A DNA stretch of 64,000 bases, taken from NCBI RefSeq assembly GCF_014229245.1, contig NZ_JAARZJ010000014.1, positions 19,010-83,009 on the forward strand, read 5' to 3'. This document shows, piece after piece, positions 8,820 through 16,508 of the stretch; the first letter of the stretch is position 1, and each line of letters starts with the position of its first letter. The notes below the pieces were generated by a model. That model searched no databases. It had not been told where the DNA came from and saw nothing but the letters and a program-made list of their open reading frames with translations. The position numbers and the translations under genes are program-made. Origin of the DNA: Listeria farberi. Its GTDB lineage: Bacteria; Bacillota; Bacilli; Lactobacillales; Listeriaceae.

Positions 8820-10285
8820 GCCGGATTGATATTGCCGAATTGAATGACTTTCTCCACAGTTTGCGAAGTAGTAATGCCGAAGCCAAAGCGATGATTAGAA
8901 AAATCAAAGAAGCAGCGATGGATTACGCCCAGGACAATAGTTTAAAAGGGGAAGCGGTTAGTACCTCTAAACGGTATTTTACGAGTACCTATACAAGTAT
9001 TTGCCAGAGCATCATCGAAGCATTGGATGAAAGCGAAGAGCGACTAGCGCAATATATTCGCGAGTTCGGGAGCCAAGTGGATAGTTCGCCTTCTGCCAGA
9101 ATTGATGCCGAAATCTTACAAGAAGCGATGGCCAAGGTTAGCCAGTTACAGCGAAAAGAAGAAGGTTTACACCGGCAATTGACGGCGCCGAACACCAAAC
9201 CAGATATGCAACAAGTCTATGCAGTGAAAGCAAGAAGCGTTCATACCCAATTGCTGAAAGCCATCGAACAAGAGAACATCCTAGAAAGATATTTAGCTTT
9301 TGAACAAAGCCATGGTCAGTTTTTTAGTGCATTAGCCGAACTCATTCAAGCAACCGGGCGCGCGGTGCAAGAATTGCTGCATCACGTGACTTTTAACGAC
9401 AAAATAGGCACTTATGCTGTGCCGAAAAGTACGGCAAACAGCTTGTTACTCATGAAAAAAGCACTGGATAACGCACGAAAAGAAAATGACAAAGACCCAT
9501 TTCCGAAAGTCTTTGAAGATTACACTGTGTTAGCTTATACTTATGTCAATGATCAAGGTGAAACCGTGACGATGTGGCTATTCGAAAAAGATGGAAAACG
9601 GGTAGAGAACAAGGAATTACAAGATTTCTTAGAAAAACATGGCCAGGAATTAGACCCACTTCTTTATACCAACCTTTCCGGAGAAGAACTTGACCGAAAA
9701 GTGAATGATTCTTGGAAAGCGGGTATCAACTATTTAAATGGTCAAAAAGTATCTGGATTGTCCGGCGGCGTATTGCGGTCATCCGCTTATGTTGCCAGTA
9801 TGAAAGATGCGATGGACGATGCTGGATTAACGGACATGGCATTAGGCTTAGGGTTTGGGATTGCAGCTGCTAGAAATAAAGCAATAATGACAAAGGCTGA
9901 AAATATTCCAAAGAGACCAAGTTGGCGTCAATCTGAAATTGATGCAGAATTGGATTATAAAGAATATGATTCTCAAAAATCTTTTTTAAATGGTGAAGAA
10001 GTACCTTATGGAACTAAAGAAAGTTCTCGCCCAGAGTTATATAAACAAGGACATAGTATAGAAGTTAAAAATTATAATGTTCAAACCATTTCTGGACAAA
10101 ACAACTTAATTAATAACGTATCTAAACAGATAAAAGAAAGACTAACTAATTTACCAACTGGAACAGATCAAACTATTTTAATAGATGTTAGAGGTCAGAA
10201 CGTATCAAATGATATTCTGAAAAATATTAGAAGTAAAATTTTAGAGAAATCTGGTGTTAAAGTAGAAATAATATTTAAGAGGTGA
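8816..10285 (+). CDS. LXG-domain polymorphic toxin with nuclease-like tip
   Basis: 489 residues from the GTG at 8816, chosen because AAAGGAG lies 8 bases upstream. Residues about 1-200 are the helical LXG domain (starts SRIDIAELNDFLHSL) for type VII secretion. A linker with MALGLGFGIAAARNKA (about 345-360) precedes a C-terminal tip of about 120 residues. The tip has VPYGTKESSRPELY, HSIEVKNYNVQT and TILIDVRGQ. The ExK in IEVKNY, preceded by acidic residues, fits a PD-(D/E)xK-type nuclease, but this is my reading and no nuclease is proven. The gene is followed directly by an Imm70-like gene. Confidence 0.8.
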   Translation: MSRIDIAELNDFLHSLRSSNAEAKAMIRKIKEAAMDYAQDNSLKGEAVSTSKRYFTSTYTSICQSIIEALDESEERLAQYIREFGSQVDSSPSARIDAEILQEAMAKVSQLQRKEEGLHRQLTAPNTKPDMQQVYAVKARSVHTQLLKAIEQENILERYLAFEQSHGQFFSALAELIQATGRAVQELLHHVTFNDKIGTYAVPKSTANSLLLMKKALDNARKENDKDPFPKVFEDYTVLAYTYVNDQGETVTMWLFEKDGKRVENKELQDFLEKHGQELDPLLYTNLSGEELDRKVNDSWKAGINYLNGQKVSGLSGGVLRSSAYVASMKDAMDDAGLTDMALGLGFGIAAARNKAIMTKAENIPKRPSWRQSEIDAELDYKEYDSQKSFLNGEEVPYGTKESSRPELYKQGHSIEVKNYNVQTISGQNNLINNVSKQIKERLTNLPTGTDQTILIDVRGQNVSNDILKNIRSKILEKSGVKVEIIFKR

Positions 10286-10290
10286 ATAAT

Positions 10291-10707
10291 GTGGCTGTAG
10301 GTATTAAAGTAGATTTTTTATGGTTTTCTATTGGGAGTGGTGATTTCTTTCATTCATTCTTTTCAACTGTATGTGTAAACTTAGAAAATATGAATTGGGG
10401 AAGCAAATTCCCTGTTGTAATGAAAGATATGTACGCTGGTTATTTGTCAAAAGAAAAAGTTGAAATTGCTCTAAAGGAAATGAAAGAAATTAAATTAGGA
10501 TTGGGTGAAATTTCTCCCGAAAAAATTATATGGGATGCCGAAGATTTGGACAAGACTCCACCTTGGGGGACACATATAAGTGAGGATATTACTAATTTAG
10601 CCCAATATTTTGTAACAACTGATGGAAAAAATCTAATAAGTGTATTAGAAGAAGCTATGGAAGAAGCTATAGAAGAAGGTGTAGATATAGAAATAAAAGA
10701 TTTATAA
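10291..10707 (+). CDS. Imm70-like immunity protein
   Basis: 138 residues from the GTG at 10291, chosen because AAGAGG lies 6 bases upstream; a GTG at 10282 is also in frame. The N-terminal VGIKVDFLWFSIGSGDFFHSF matches the Imm70 pattern as I recall it. The protein is acidic at its C-terminus (EEAMEEAIEEGVDIEIKDL). It lies 5 bases after the LXG toxin stop and should neutralise that toxin's C-terminal tip. Confidence 0.75.
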   Translation: MAVGIKVDFLWFSIGSGDFFHSFFSTVCVNLENMNWGSKFPVVMKDMYAGYLSKEKVEIALKEMKEIKLGLGEISPEKIIWDAEDLDKTPPWGTHISEDITNLAQYFVTTDGKNLISVLEEAMEEAIEEGVDIEIKDL

Positions 10708-10812
10708 ATCAAAAAGACACTTTATCACGAGAATGGGAATCAAGTGTTAAAGCCTTGACTAATAAGCTGTAACCTTCTAACAAAGTTGCCAATAGCTAGC
10801 TAGATTCATTGT

Positions 10813-11108
10813 GAAATGTAATTGCAAAATTCCAGCGTGTTCTTAATACACAGCTTGAAGCTAGAGTAATTATGGAGTTAAGTAAATGGGTAGTAGAAAA
10901 AGAAACAAGTGAAAGCGAAGGGGTATTAACAATTATTTACCATACGGAAAGAGGCGATGGGGAAATCGAAGTATCAGATGTAAAAAATCAAAAGTTGATA
11001 AAACATCAATTAAATAGCGGAAATCAGTTTATAAAATTTAGTCAATGTGAAACTAATTATGATTATACGGATAAATTCGAAGAAACTGTTTTTTGTGAAG
11101 AAATTTAG
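10813..11108 (+). pseudogene. 5'-truncated small ORF, unknown
   Basis: A frame opens after a stop near 10810, reads IAKFQRVLNTQLEARVIMEL and ends at 11108. The first ATG is at 10872 (78 residues) but has no ribosome binding site, and coding sequence seems to continue upstream of it. This looks like the 3' end of a gene that lost its start. The protein is acidic and soluble, and I do not recognise it. Its place behind an immunity gene suggests another cassette remnant. The gene-free gap 10708-10812 also encodes a short coil (EWESSVKALTNKL then stop) that may be debris. Confidence 0.35.
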
Positions 11109-11142
11109 TTGAACGTAGATCATATAATCGAACTACAGTTTT

Positions 11143-11255
11143 CATACTGAGATAGTATATGACAAAAAATGTTAATTTATTCATTTAAATATCCTCTGTA
11201 GGGCTACTTCTTACTAAATAGAACAAAAGCCGTGCGCAACTGATGTTATAAGGAG
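11143..11255 (+). repeat. Duplicated LXG promoter region (copy 2)
   Basis: This matches 8003-8143: TTTCATACTGAGATAGTATA, then AAATATCCT, CTAAATAGA, ACAAAAG and TGATGTTATAAGGAG. Just after the -10-like element the sequence jumps into the middle of an LXG gene. The two adaptor genes and the LXG N-terminus were therefore lost from this copy. Confidence 0.75.
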
Positions 11256-12124
11256 AATATCTTAGAAAAATATTTAGCTTTTGAACAAAGTCATAGCCAT
11301 TTTTTTAGCGCATTAGATGAACTTATTTCAGCGACCGGACGCGCGATGCAAGAGTTGTTACACCATGTCACTTTTGATGATAAAACAGGTGCTTACTCCG
11401 TGCCGAAAAGTACGGCAAACAGTCTACAACTTATGAAAAAAGCACTCGATACGGCACGAAAAGAAAATGATAAAGACCCGTATCCGGATGGTTTGGAAGA
11501 TTACACCGTGTTATCCTATACATATGTGAATAGTCAAGATGAAACCGTGATGATGTGGCTACTTGAAAAAGATGGAAAGCGGGTATCAACTATTTAAATA
11601 GTCAAAAAGTATCTGGATTTTCTGGAGCCACACTGCGGTCATCTGCTTATGTTGCTAGTATGAAAGATTGGGCAGATGATGCAGGGTTAACGGATATGGC
11701 ATTAGGTTTAGGGTTTGGGATTGCAGCAGCTAGAAATAAGCCAATAATGCCTAAAAAAGCCAATGAGGCTAATTTTGGAAATACAGAAAAATTAAAATCT
11801 CATTTTTCCAACCATGGCGGAGAATTTGGTAAAGTTTTCTCTAGTGCTGATGAATACCTGGCAGGGGCTAATTATGTTATAAAGAACGGAATAAAAGTGC
11901 AGTATAATTATAAAGGTGAGGTTAGAACAGGCTATGTTAGGTTTATGAAAAACAGCAGTCTAACTAATTCTAAAGGTGTTCCGATAAAGAGTTATGCTAA
12001 ATTTGAGTTTGTTGGGACTAATAATTTAGGTGAAATTACCACTTATCATGTTGAAAGTGGTAAAACGTTTTGGAAAATGATGAATAATGGGGAAAATATC
12101 CCTGTTATCAATCCAATTAAATAG
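11253..12124 (+). pseudogene. Truncated, frameshifted second LXG gene with a different toxin tip
   Basis: From 11253 the sequence aligns with the first LXG gene from 9272 (GAGAA[C/T]ATC then a near-identical frame). The N-terminal LXG domain is absent. At 11574-11585 a 121-base deletion relative to copy 1 has occurred between two copies of GGAAA[A/G]CGGGTA, shifting the frame and creating a stop at 11595-11597. The original frame resumes and ends at 12124. After the shared MALGLGFGIAAARNKPIM linker comes a different tip of about 125 residues (LKSHFSNHGGEFGKVF, TGYVRFMKNSS, TTYHVESGKTFWKMM). The tip family is not recognised. It is followed by a probable immunity gene. Confidence 0.75.
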
Positions 12125-12134
12125 GAGGGAACTT

Positions 12135-12506
12135 ATGAATAATTTAATAGCAGTAAATAAAATTGATTCTCTTGTTGAAGAGAAGGTAGAACTTTTGATT
12201 AATAAGCAAAAAGTAGTTGCTTTTAATGTCTCGCCTCAAGAATTAGAGATAGGCGAAGAATATAAAGCAGAAATAGATATATTTACTAATGATTTTTTAG
12301 AAATTACAGAACAGAAAAATGAACAAATAAAAAGAATTGAGCACCTTAATAATTTTAGTTACATGCTTTTCGGGGAATTATTAGAGGATAACGTATTAGA
12401 TGTAGGATTTTTCATTACAAGTGACTTATTGGAAGACTATAAACATTTAGTAGGGCATTATATTTCTTTTGAAGTAGACAGGTTGCAGATATACTGTGAA
12501 TCATAA
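12135..12506 (+). CDS. Probable immunity protein for the second LXG tip
   Basis: 123 residues from the ATG at 12135, chosen because AGGAGGG is at 12123-12129; an in-frame start at 12087 lies inside the toxin gene. It is acidic and soluble (LEIGEEYKAEIDIF, GELLEDNVLDVGFF) with no membrane segment. I do not recognise the family. Its position directly after a toxin tip, with a good ribosome binding site, is the basis for the immunity call. The frame remains intact although the toxin gene is broken. Confidence 0.5.
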   Translation: MNNLIAVNKIDSLVEEKVELLINKQKVVAFNVSPQELEIGEEYKAEIDIFTNDFLEITEQKNEQIKRIEHLNNFSYMLFGELLEDNVLDVGFFITSDLLEDYKHLVGHYISFEVDRLQIYCES

Positions 12507-12561
12507 AATGTGGTGAATTCTTTAACCAATAGACTTAATTGTCAAAAGGGAATTTCTATAA

Positions 12562-12605
12562 TTGCATAAATACTAGAAACTGTTAATATCAAAAATTTGA
12601 AAGGA
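12562..12605 (+). repeat. 44-base upstream element, copy A
   Basis: TTGCATAAA, a 6-base diverged stretch, then 29 bases starting AAACTGTTAATATC and ending TTGAAAGGA recur at 17094-17137 with identical spacing and one difference in the 29 bases. Copy B sits just upstream of an intact small gene and supplies its ribosome binding site. Copy A is fused to a toxin-tip fragment. Confidence 0.7.
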
Positions 12606-12741
12606 TATATTTAATTATACAGACAAAATAAATGAGCATATGGCTAATCTAGATAGAGCAGTTTCAGTTCGAACATTGAAAGAAGGCTATTGGGACCATT
12701 GTCCGCTATATCAAAATAATATTGGAAGAGAATTATTATGA
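12601..12741 (+). pseudogene. Orphan toxin C-terminal fragment
   Basis: The open frame reads NYTDKINEHMANLDRAVS then VRTLKEGYWDHCPLYQNN and ends in TGA at 12739-12741. The TGA overlaps the ATG of the next gene (ATGA). Start and N-terminal part are missing. Short C-terminal pieces followed by an overlapping immunity gene are typical of displaced polymorphic-toxin tips. The catalytic family cannot be assigned from 45 residues. Confidence 0.5.
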
Positions 12742-13010
12742 CAAAAAAAGAACAACTATACTTTTTATTAAATGGACTGGATAATGGAGAAATAGAGATT
12801 AGCACCTTTACAAATCAGTTTATGAAAATTTTTGATTTAGAAATAGATTATGATGAATTATCAAAGGAAGAATACACAATTTTAGGGAATGTGTCTGATA
12901 TGGCAGCTAGATTCTCTGATAGTGAAGAAGATTTGAAATTACCTAATGTTTACTACAGTGAAAAGCAAATTAGAGAAGAAGTGACTCGTTCTTTAGAAGC
13001 TTTAGCTTGA
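12738..13010 (+). CDS. Probable orphan immunity protein
   Basis: 90 residues, acidic, starting MTKKEQLYFLLNGLDNGE. Its ATG overlaps the TGA of the toxin-tip fragment, and GAAGAG lies upstream. The size and charge resemble colicin-type small helical immunity proteins, but this is only a general resemblance. It is probably maintained to protect against siblings that still carry the matching toxin. Confidence 0.5.
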   Translation: MTKKEQLYFLLNGLDNGEIEISTFTNQFMKIFDLEIDYDELSKEEYTILGNVSDMAARFSDSEEDLKLPNVYYSEKQIREEVTRSLEALA

Positions 13011-13019
13011 ATCATAATT

Positions 13020-13428
13020 AAAACAGGATAGCCTTGAAGAGTTGAGTTATACTTACTCTAATAACAAAGGTAAGACATTCACAATTGGCTAATTTTGGTG
13101 GATGGATTATTATGATAAAAGAGGCTGGGTAAAAGTTTACCGCCTGAAGGATAGTTCAGTTGCGAATGCCGCAGCTAGCTAGGCTGATAAAAATTACTAT
13201 TCAACAAACGGCACATCCAAACAAAATATTTTCCCTAAATACGGTATGACTGGAAGCCGATATAGTAAGAACCCGACTTACTGTTCTAAGATTGTACTTC
13301 AAACCTATTATTTCGGAACAGGAAATAAGCATGTTGTGCAAGTATTTCAGTCCTTAGTTACCGTGTATGATTTACCAAATTATTTTTCAAAAGCATATAA
13401 GCCTCAACAAGTGAAATACTTTAAATAA
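13020..13428 (+). pseudogene. Decayed cysteine-peptidase-like toxin tip
   Basis: One frame continues through two stops, TAA at 13090-13092 and TAG at 13180-13182 (a Trp or Gln codon is likely in the ancestor). It reads FWWMDYYDKRGWVKVYRL, then NYYSTNGTSKQNIFPKYG, then PTYCSKIVLQTYYFGTG, and ends at 13428. A late Cys in a CSK-hydrophobic context after WVKVYR fits permuted papain-like (YiiX/NlpC-type) hydrolases. That family call is tentative. The piece after 13246 alone has an ATG but no ribosome binding site. Confidence 0.5.
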
Positions 13429-13455
13429 ATCTCATGTCTTAGGAAGTGTAACTAA

Positions 13456-13815
13456 ATGAAAAAGTATAAAAAATGGTGGATAACGATAGGTATAATATTC
13501 ATTCTTAGTGTTATTGGATACGTTTATTGGTTTGCAATTCCCAAATATACGGCGAATAAAGCAGTGGATAACTATCTAGCAGAACAAAAAATCAAATCCA
13601 ATCAAATTGAAACTAGGATGATTAAGAAAGATTGGAAAATGGGTGGTTATCTTACAAAGATAGTTTTTAAAGATGATTCAAAACTAAAGTATGAATATAG
13701 TTATGATGAAAGGATAGACTTACCTTACCATATTTATGTCAGTGCTTTTAAAGATGGCTCAAGTCAAGAGGATAATCAAATGAAACACCCACCATTACAA
13801 GAGCAAAATGATTGA
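13456..13815 (+). CDS. DUF3139-like membrane-anchored protein, probable immunity
   Basis: 119 residues. KKYKKWWITIGIIFILSVIG is a basic N-terminus plus one membrane segment (about residues 7-29), followed by a soluble domain with KYTANKAVDNYLAEQKI. The layout and the NYL-EQ motif match DUF3139 as I know it. It lies 27 bases after the decayed peptidase-like tip. A surface-facing anchored inhibitor would make sense for an exported peptidase toxin, which is inference. Confidence 0.6.
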   Translation: MKKYKKWWITIGIIFILSVIGYVYWFAIPKYTANKAVDNYLAEQKIKSNQIETRMIKKDWKMGGYLTKIVFKDDSKLKYEYSYDERIDLPYHIYVSAFKDGSSQEDNQMKHPPLQEQND

Positions 13816-13835
13816 AACAAAAACTAAAGCATTTC

Positions 13836-13866
13836 AAGTAAGCACTACTACTGCTTACTTTTTTGT
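13836..13866. terminator. Bidirectional terminator between DUF3139 gene and HD gene
   Basis: AAGTAAGC / GCTTACTT arms with a 9-base loop are followed by T residues on the plus strand. The hairpin overlaps the last codons of the minus-strand HD gene. Confidence 0.7.
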
Positions 13867-14828
13867 ATCACTTTGATGTAGGCTCCACGTTCACTCTTTA
13901 TCTTCGCTTCTCGATTCATTTCACGTACGTTTTCCGAAAGCTCATCCGCCGGAATAAGCCGCCCATCCACCAAAACAGACGGATTTATCAAACGTATTTT
14001 CTTCTTATGATGATAAGTAAAGTCCGCCTTATTTTCTTCTAAATGGGGACTCGCGAGCAATTGAATTTTCTCCCGAGCAACTGAATTCGCATTCAATTTA
14101 GCCAATAATTCAGCATCAGTCAACCGAAGATCCGCGGTCGTAATCGCCTCCTGTTGAAAGGCAATGCGCATTGCTTCAGCCAAAATCTCATAACTATAAA
14201 CATTTAGTGGATCATAAAAATAATCAATTACTTCTGAATAATATTGCGCAACAAACCATTCTGCAAGAGCGATATTTGCCAAATAAAGTCGCCCATCAAT
14301 CATTACTAAAGCCTGCAAAAATTCTTCCACCTCAACCAAACGAATTTTCCCATGGCGATACAAATCTTGCAGCGTGTAATCAATCCGGTCAGCACAAAGC
14401 TCCGGGGCTTCTTGCTCCAAAATCTTCCATTTCGCAATATCATCAAAAATCCCTTCATAAGAATAACCATACTTCTCTAAAATGGCGGGAATCGTCGAAG
14501 TTTTTACAAAATCCTCAAAAATCTGCTCATGATAATCTTCCTCTTCAAAATCAAGCGCATAATCCACCACATGCGAAAAAGCAGTGTGCGATACATCGTG
14601 CAATAATCCAGCAATTTGTTCCTCTAACGAACCACCGAATTTCCTAATAAATAGCATCACGCCAATCGAATGATCAAGTCGGCTAAGGTCCCAAAGCGGA
14701 TTTACTAAATAACTCGAGCCACCTTGATGTACGTGTGCTAGCCGGGAAACCAATGGACTCTGGATTAATTCGGCCAAAACAGGTTCTATTTCAAATATTC
14801 CGTAGAGCGGGTCTGTCATTTTCATCAT
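13848..14828 (-). CDS. HD-superfamily phosphohydrolase
   Basis: 326 residues from the ATG at 14828, chosen for spacing from AAAGAG; a TTG at 14834 is also in frame. The HD motif is in GLLHDVSHTAFSHVVDY, and an upstream RLAHVHQGGSSYLVNPL plus SRLDHSIGV supplies the first metal-binding His. This pattern is that of the dGTPase-like/YdhJ HD hydrolases acting on nucleotides. It is divergent from the TetR gene at 17652, and the island 14895-17557 now separates them. Confidence 0.8.
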   Translation of the reverse strand: MMKMTDPLYGIFEIEPVLAELIQSPLVSRLAHVHQGGSSYLVNPLWDLSRLDHSIGVMLFIRKFGGSLEEQIAGLLHDVSHTAFSHVVDYALDFEEEDYHEQIFEDFVKTSTIPAILEKYGYSYEGIFDDIAKWKILEQEAPELCADRIDYTLQDLYRHGKIRLVEVEEFLQALVMIDGRLYLANIALAEWFVAQYYSEVIDYFYDPLNVYSYEILAEAMRIAFQQEAITTADLRLTDAELLAKLNANSVAREKIQLLASPHLEENKADFTYHHKKKIRLINPSVLVDGRLIPADELSENVREMNREAKIKSERGAYIKVIQKSKQ

Positions 14829-14848
14829 ATTCAACTCTTTTTAATTAT

Positions 14849-14894
14849 ATATTAGCGAACAAATGTTTTCCATGTTTTCCCTAGCAATTCCAAT
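14849..14894. repeat. 46-bp direct repeat, left border of immunity island
   Basis: This repeat begins ATATTAGCGAAC and ends CCCTAGCAATTCCAAT. It matches 17558-17603 at 43 of 46 positions. It lies just upstream of the HD gene; the other copy lies just upstream of the TetR gene. The two flank a 2.66-kb accessory segment. Confidence 0.8.
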
Positions 14895-14988
14895 TTTGCT
14901 GAGAAAACTTATAAAAAAATTACTCAAATGACCGAAGATGCGATTGATAAAATGAAAACCAGCTCAGGTAGTGTAAGCCTAGTTATTT
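14895..14988 (+). pseudogene. Fragment of a hydantoinase/oxoprolinase paralogue
   Basis: The frame reads FAEKTYKKITQMTEDAID then KMKTSSGSVSLVI. This matches residues FAKKAYKKIADMTEDAID and onward of the hydantoinase gene (bases about 7344-7435). Most differences are conservative or silent, so it is a diverged paralogue and not a recent copy. It begins exactly where the 46-bp repeat stops and breaks off before the glycine-rich motif. Confidence 0.75.
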
Positions 14989-14991
14989 TTA

Positions 14992-15276
14992 AACGGTGTA
15001 GATACAGGTTTTATAAGCGTTGAAAATCCTGAAAATGAAAAAGATTTAGTGCAAATGTTAACTAATAATCAAGTGAATTTATATGTGAATCGAGAACGTA
15101 ACCGTCTCAATTCCTTAAATATTTCTTTTCCGGATGAATGGGAATCTCATTATCACAATCACATTAGTTTTTTGGAGGAAGATAGCGAAAGTAATTATAC
15201 AAATGGTTATTTTTATTTTGTGGGAGTATATCAAAGAGGTGAAGAAAGCTTAGTGATTTTTAAGTATAATCATTGA
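14992..15276 (+). pseudogene. 5'-truncated small gene, unknown
   Basis: The frame opens after the hydantoinase fragment (FLNGVDTGFISVENPENE) and runs into MQMLTNNQVNLYVNRERN, ending at 15276. The first ATG is at 15049 and lacks a ribosome binding site. The protein is acidic with a C-terminal GYFYFVGVYQRGEESLVIF strand-rich part. It is not recognised; an orphan immunity or toxin-tip remnant is possible given the surroundings. Confidence 0.35.
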
Positions 15277-15755
15277 TTTTCCTCCATAATTAATTTGTTT
15301 GATCAATTATAAATTCACCAATTAAATAATAAAGACTTGTTAAACTTCATTGAACTTCTCTAAAACGGACTGAAAAAATACTTAAAAACAAAAATTTTAA
15401 ATATTTATGGTTAGAATGTCTAATCAGCAATGAGGGGACTCTATTTATTATATTGTGCTATCTGGGTATCTTTTAACGCTCACGATTCTATCTTGTATGA
15501 AAAATGAATATTAGTTGGAAAAGAAGTATATGATTGAATAAGACTCATCGACATTGAGGTGGATTTGTACTTTTGGGTTTTGGCCAGTCCATACTCTCGT
15601 AAAAGCCAGGAAGTAAAAATTGAAAACTATTTTGTTTTGTCCTGTTATTTTGATATACTAAGTTTGTAAAATGCAGAGCTATACTTGTTATTTAACTTCA
15701 GCCTAATGGAGAGAATTTAGGTAATTTAAGTATAAAATAAAGGAGAGAATTATCT
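15277..15755. other. Gene-free AT-rich stretch
   Basis: About 480 bases with no convincing reading frame, RNA or repeat. The final bases (AAAGGAGAGAATT) carry the ribosome binding site of the next gene. It may be eroded cassette DNA. Confidence 0.5.
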
Positions 15756-16232
15756 ATGAAATATGATGATGCTTCATGGCATTACGAGGGTAACTATCCC
15801 AAAGATTTGCCACCTGAAAATGCAGCAACTGCTATAGGTATGTTTTTAGCATGGTGCATATATAATAACCTTATATCCGATGATTTAAAAGAAGATACTG
15901 AAGATGATATTGAAAAAGTACTACAGGGAAAAATGACTGGAGCCCAATTTTTGATTATGGATTGTGATGAAAAATTTATAGACGATGATTTATCAGAATT
16001 AGGTCAGCATTTTGCCAATGATTACTATGAGGAAGATTCAAATTTTGCCAAAAAAGTAGCTAATTATCATGTTGACTACTGCAATGTGTTTAACGAGAAA
16101 GCTGAAAAAAACGGTTTTAAATATGAATCCATATATCATATTGAAGATACAAAAGAGAATTATGATTTAATTTCAGTAATTATAAGTGAGCGGTTTACCC
16201 ATTGGAAAGAAAATTATATGCCTAAGCAATAA
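15756..16232 (+). CDS. DUF7832-type immunity-like protein
   Basis: 158 residues starting MKYDDASWHYEGNYPKDLP, with ENAATAIGMFLAWCIYNNL. This opening is characteristic of a widespread family (DUF7832 as I recall) found beside polymorphic toxins in many phyla. It has a strong ribosome binding site (AAAGGAGAG) and is followed by a terminator at 16298. No toxin gene is adjacent, so it appears to be an orphan immunity gene. Confidence 0.65.
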   Translation: MKYDDASWHYEGNYPKDLPPENAATAIGMFLAWCIYNNLISDDLKEDTEDDIEKVLQGKMTGAQFLIMDCDEKFIDDDLSELGQHFANDYYEEDSNFAKKVANYHVDYCNVFNEKAEKNGFKYESIYHIEDTKENYDLISVIISERFTHWKENYMPKQ

Positions 16233-16297
16233 ACATAATATTATAATGCTCTGATTTTTTATAATATAGTTCCAATGAATAAGGGTAACACAAAAGG

Positions 16298-16348
16298 AAA
16301 CAAGTAAGACAATCTTTAAAGAGATAAACCTTGCTTGTTTTTTGTTTG
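16298..16348 (+). terminator. Terminator after DUF7832-like gene
   Basis: AAACAAGTAAG pairs with CTTGCTTGTTT across a 21-base loop and is followed by a T-rich tail. The rest of 16233-16508 shows no gene. Confidence 0.6.
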
Positions 16349-16508
16349 AGGTTATCTGCTAGCTTTGAAAAATAAATAAAACTAGGTGAGAGGCTATTTA
16401 TAGACTGTCAATAGGATGCAGAATTTTTCGCAAACTATTAAGCCATTGGTTTTAATTCTACAGTTCTAGTGGTATCATAATTTAAAAAATAAATTATAGA
16501 GGTAAATT

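Noticed and set aside
10804..10832. CATTGTGAAATGTAATTGC looks like the 3' half of the CRISPR repeat
   Set aside because: Only one copy with mismatches, no leader, no second repeat or spacer spacing. It is likely a chance match in AT-rich DNA.
14171..14647. 158-codon open frame on the plus strand, opposite the HD gene
   Set aside because: It is antisense to a well-supported HD-domain gene, has low-complexity Gln/Asn/His-rich content and no ribosome binding site.
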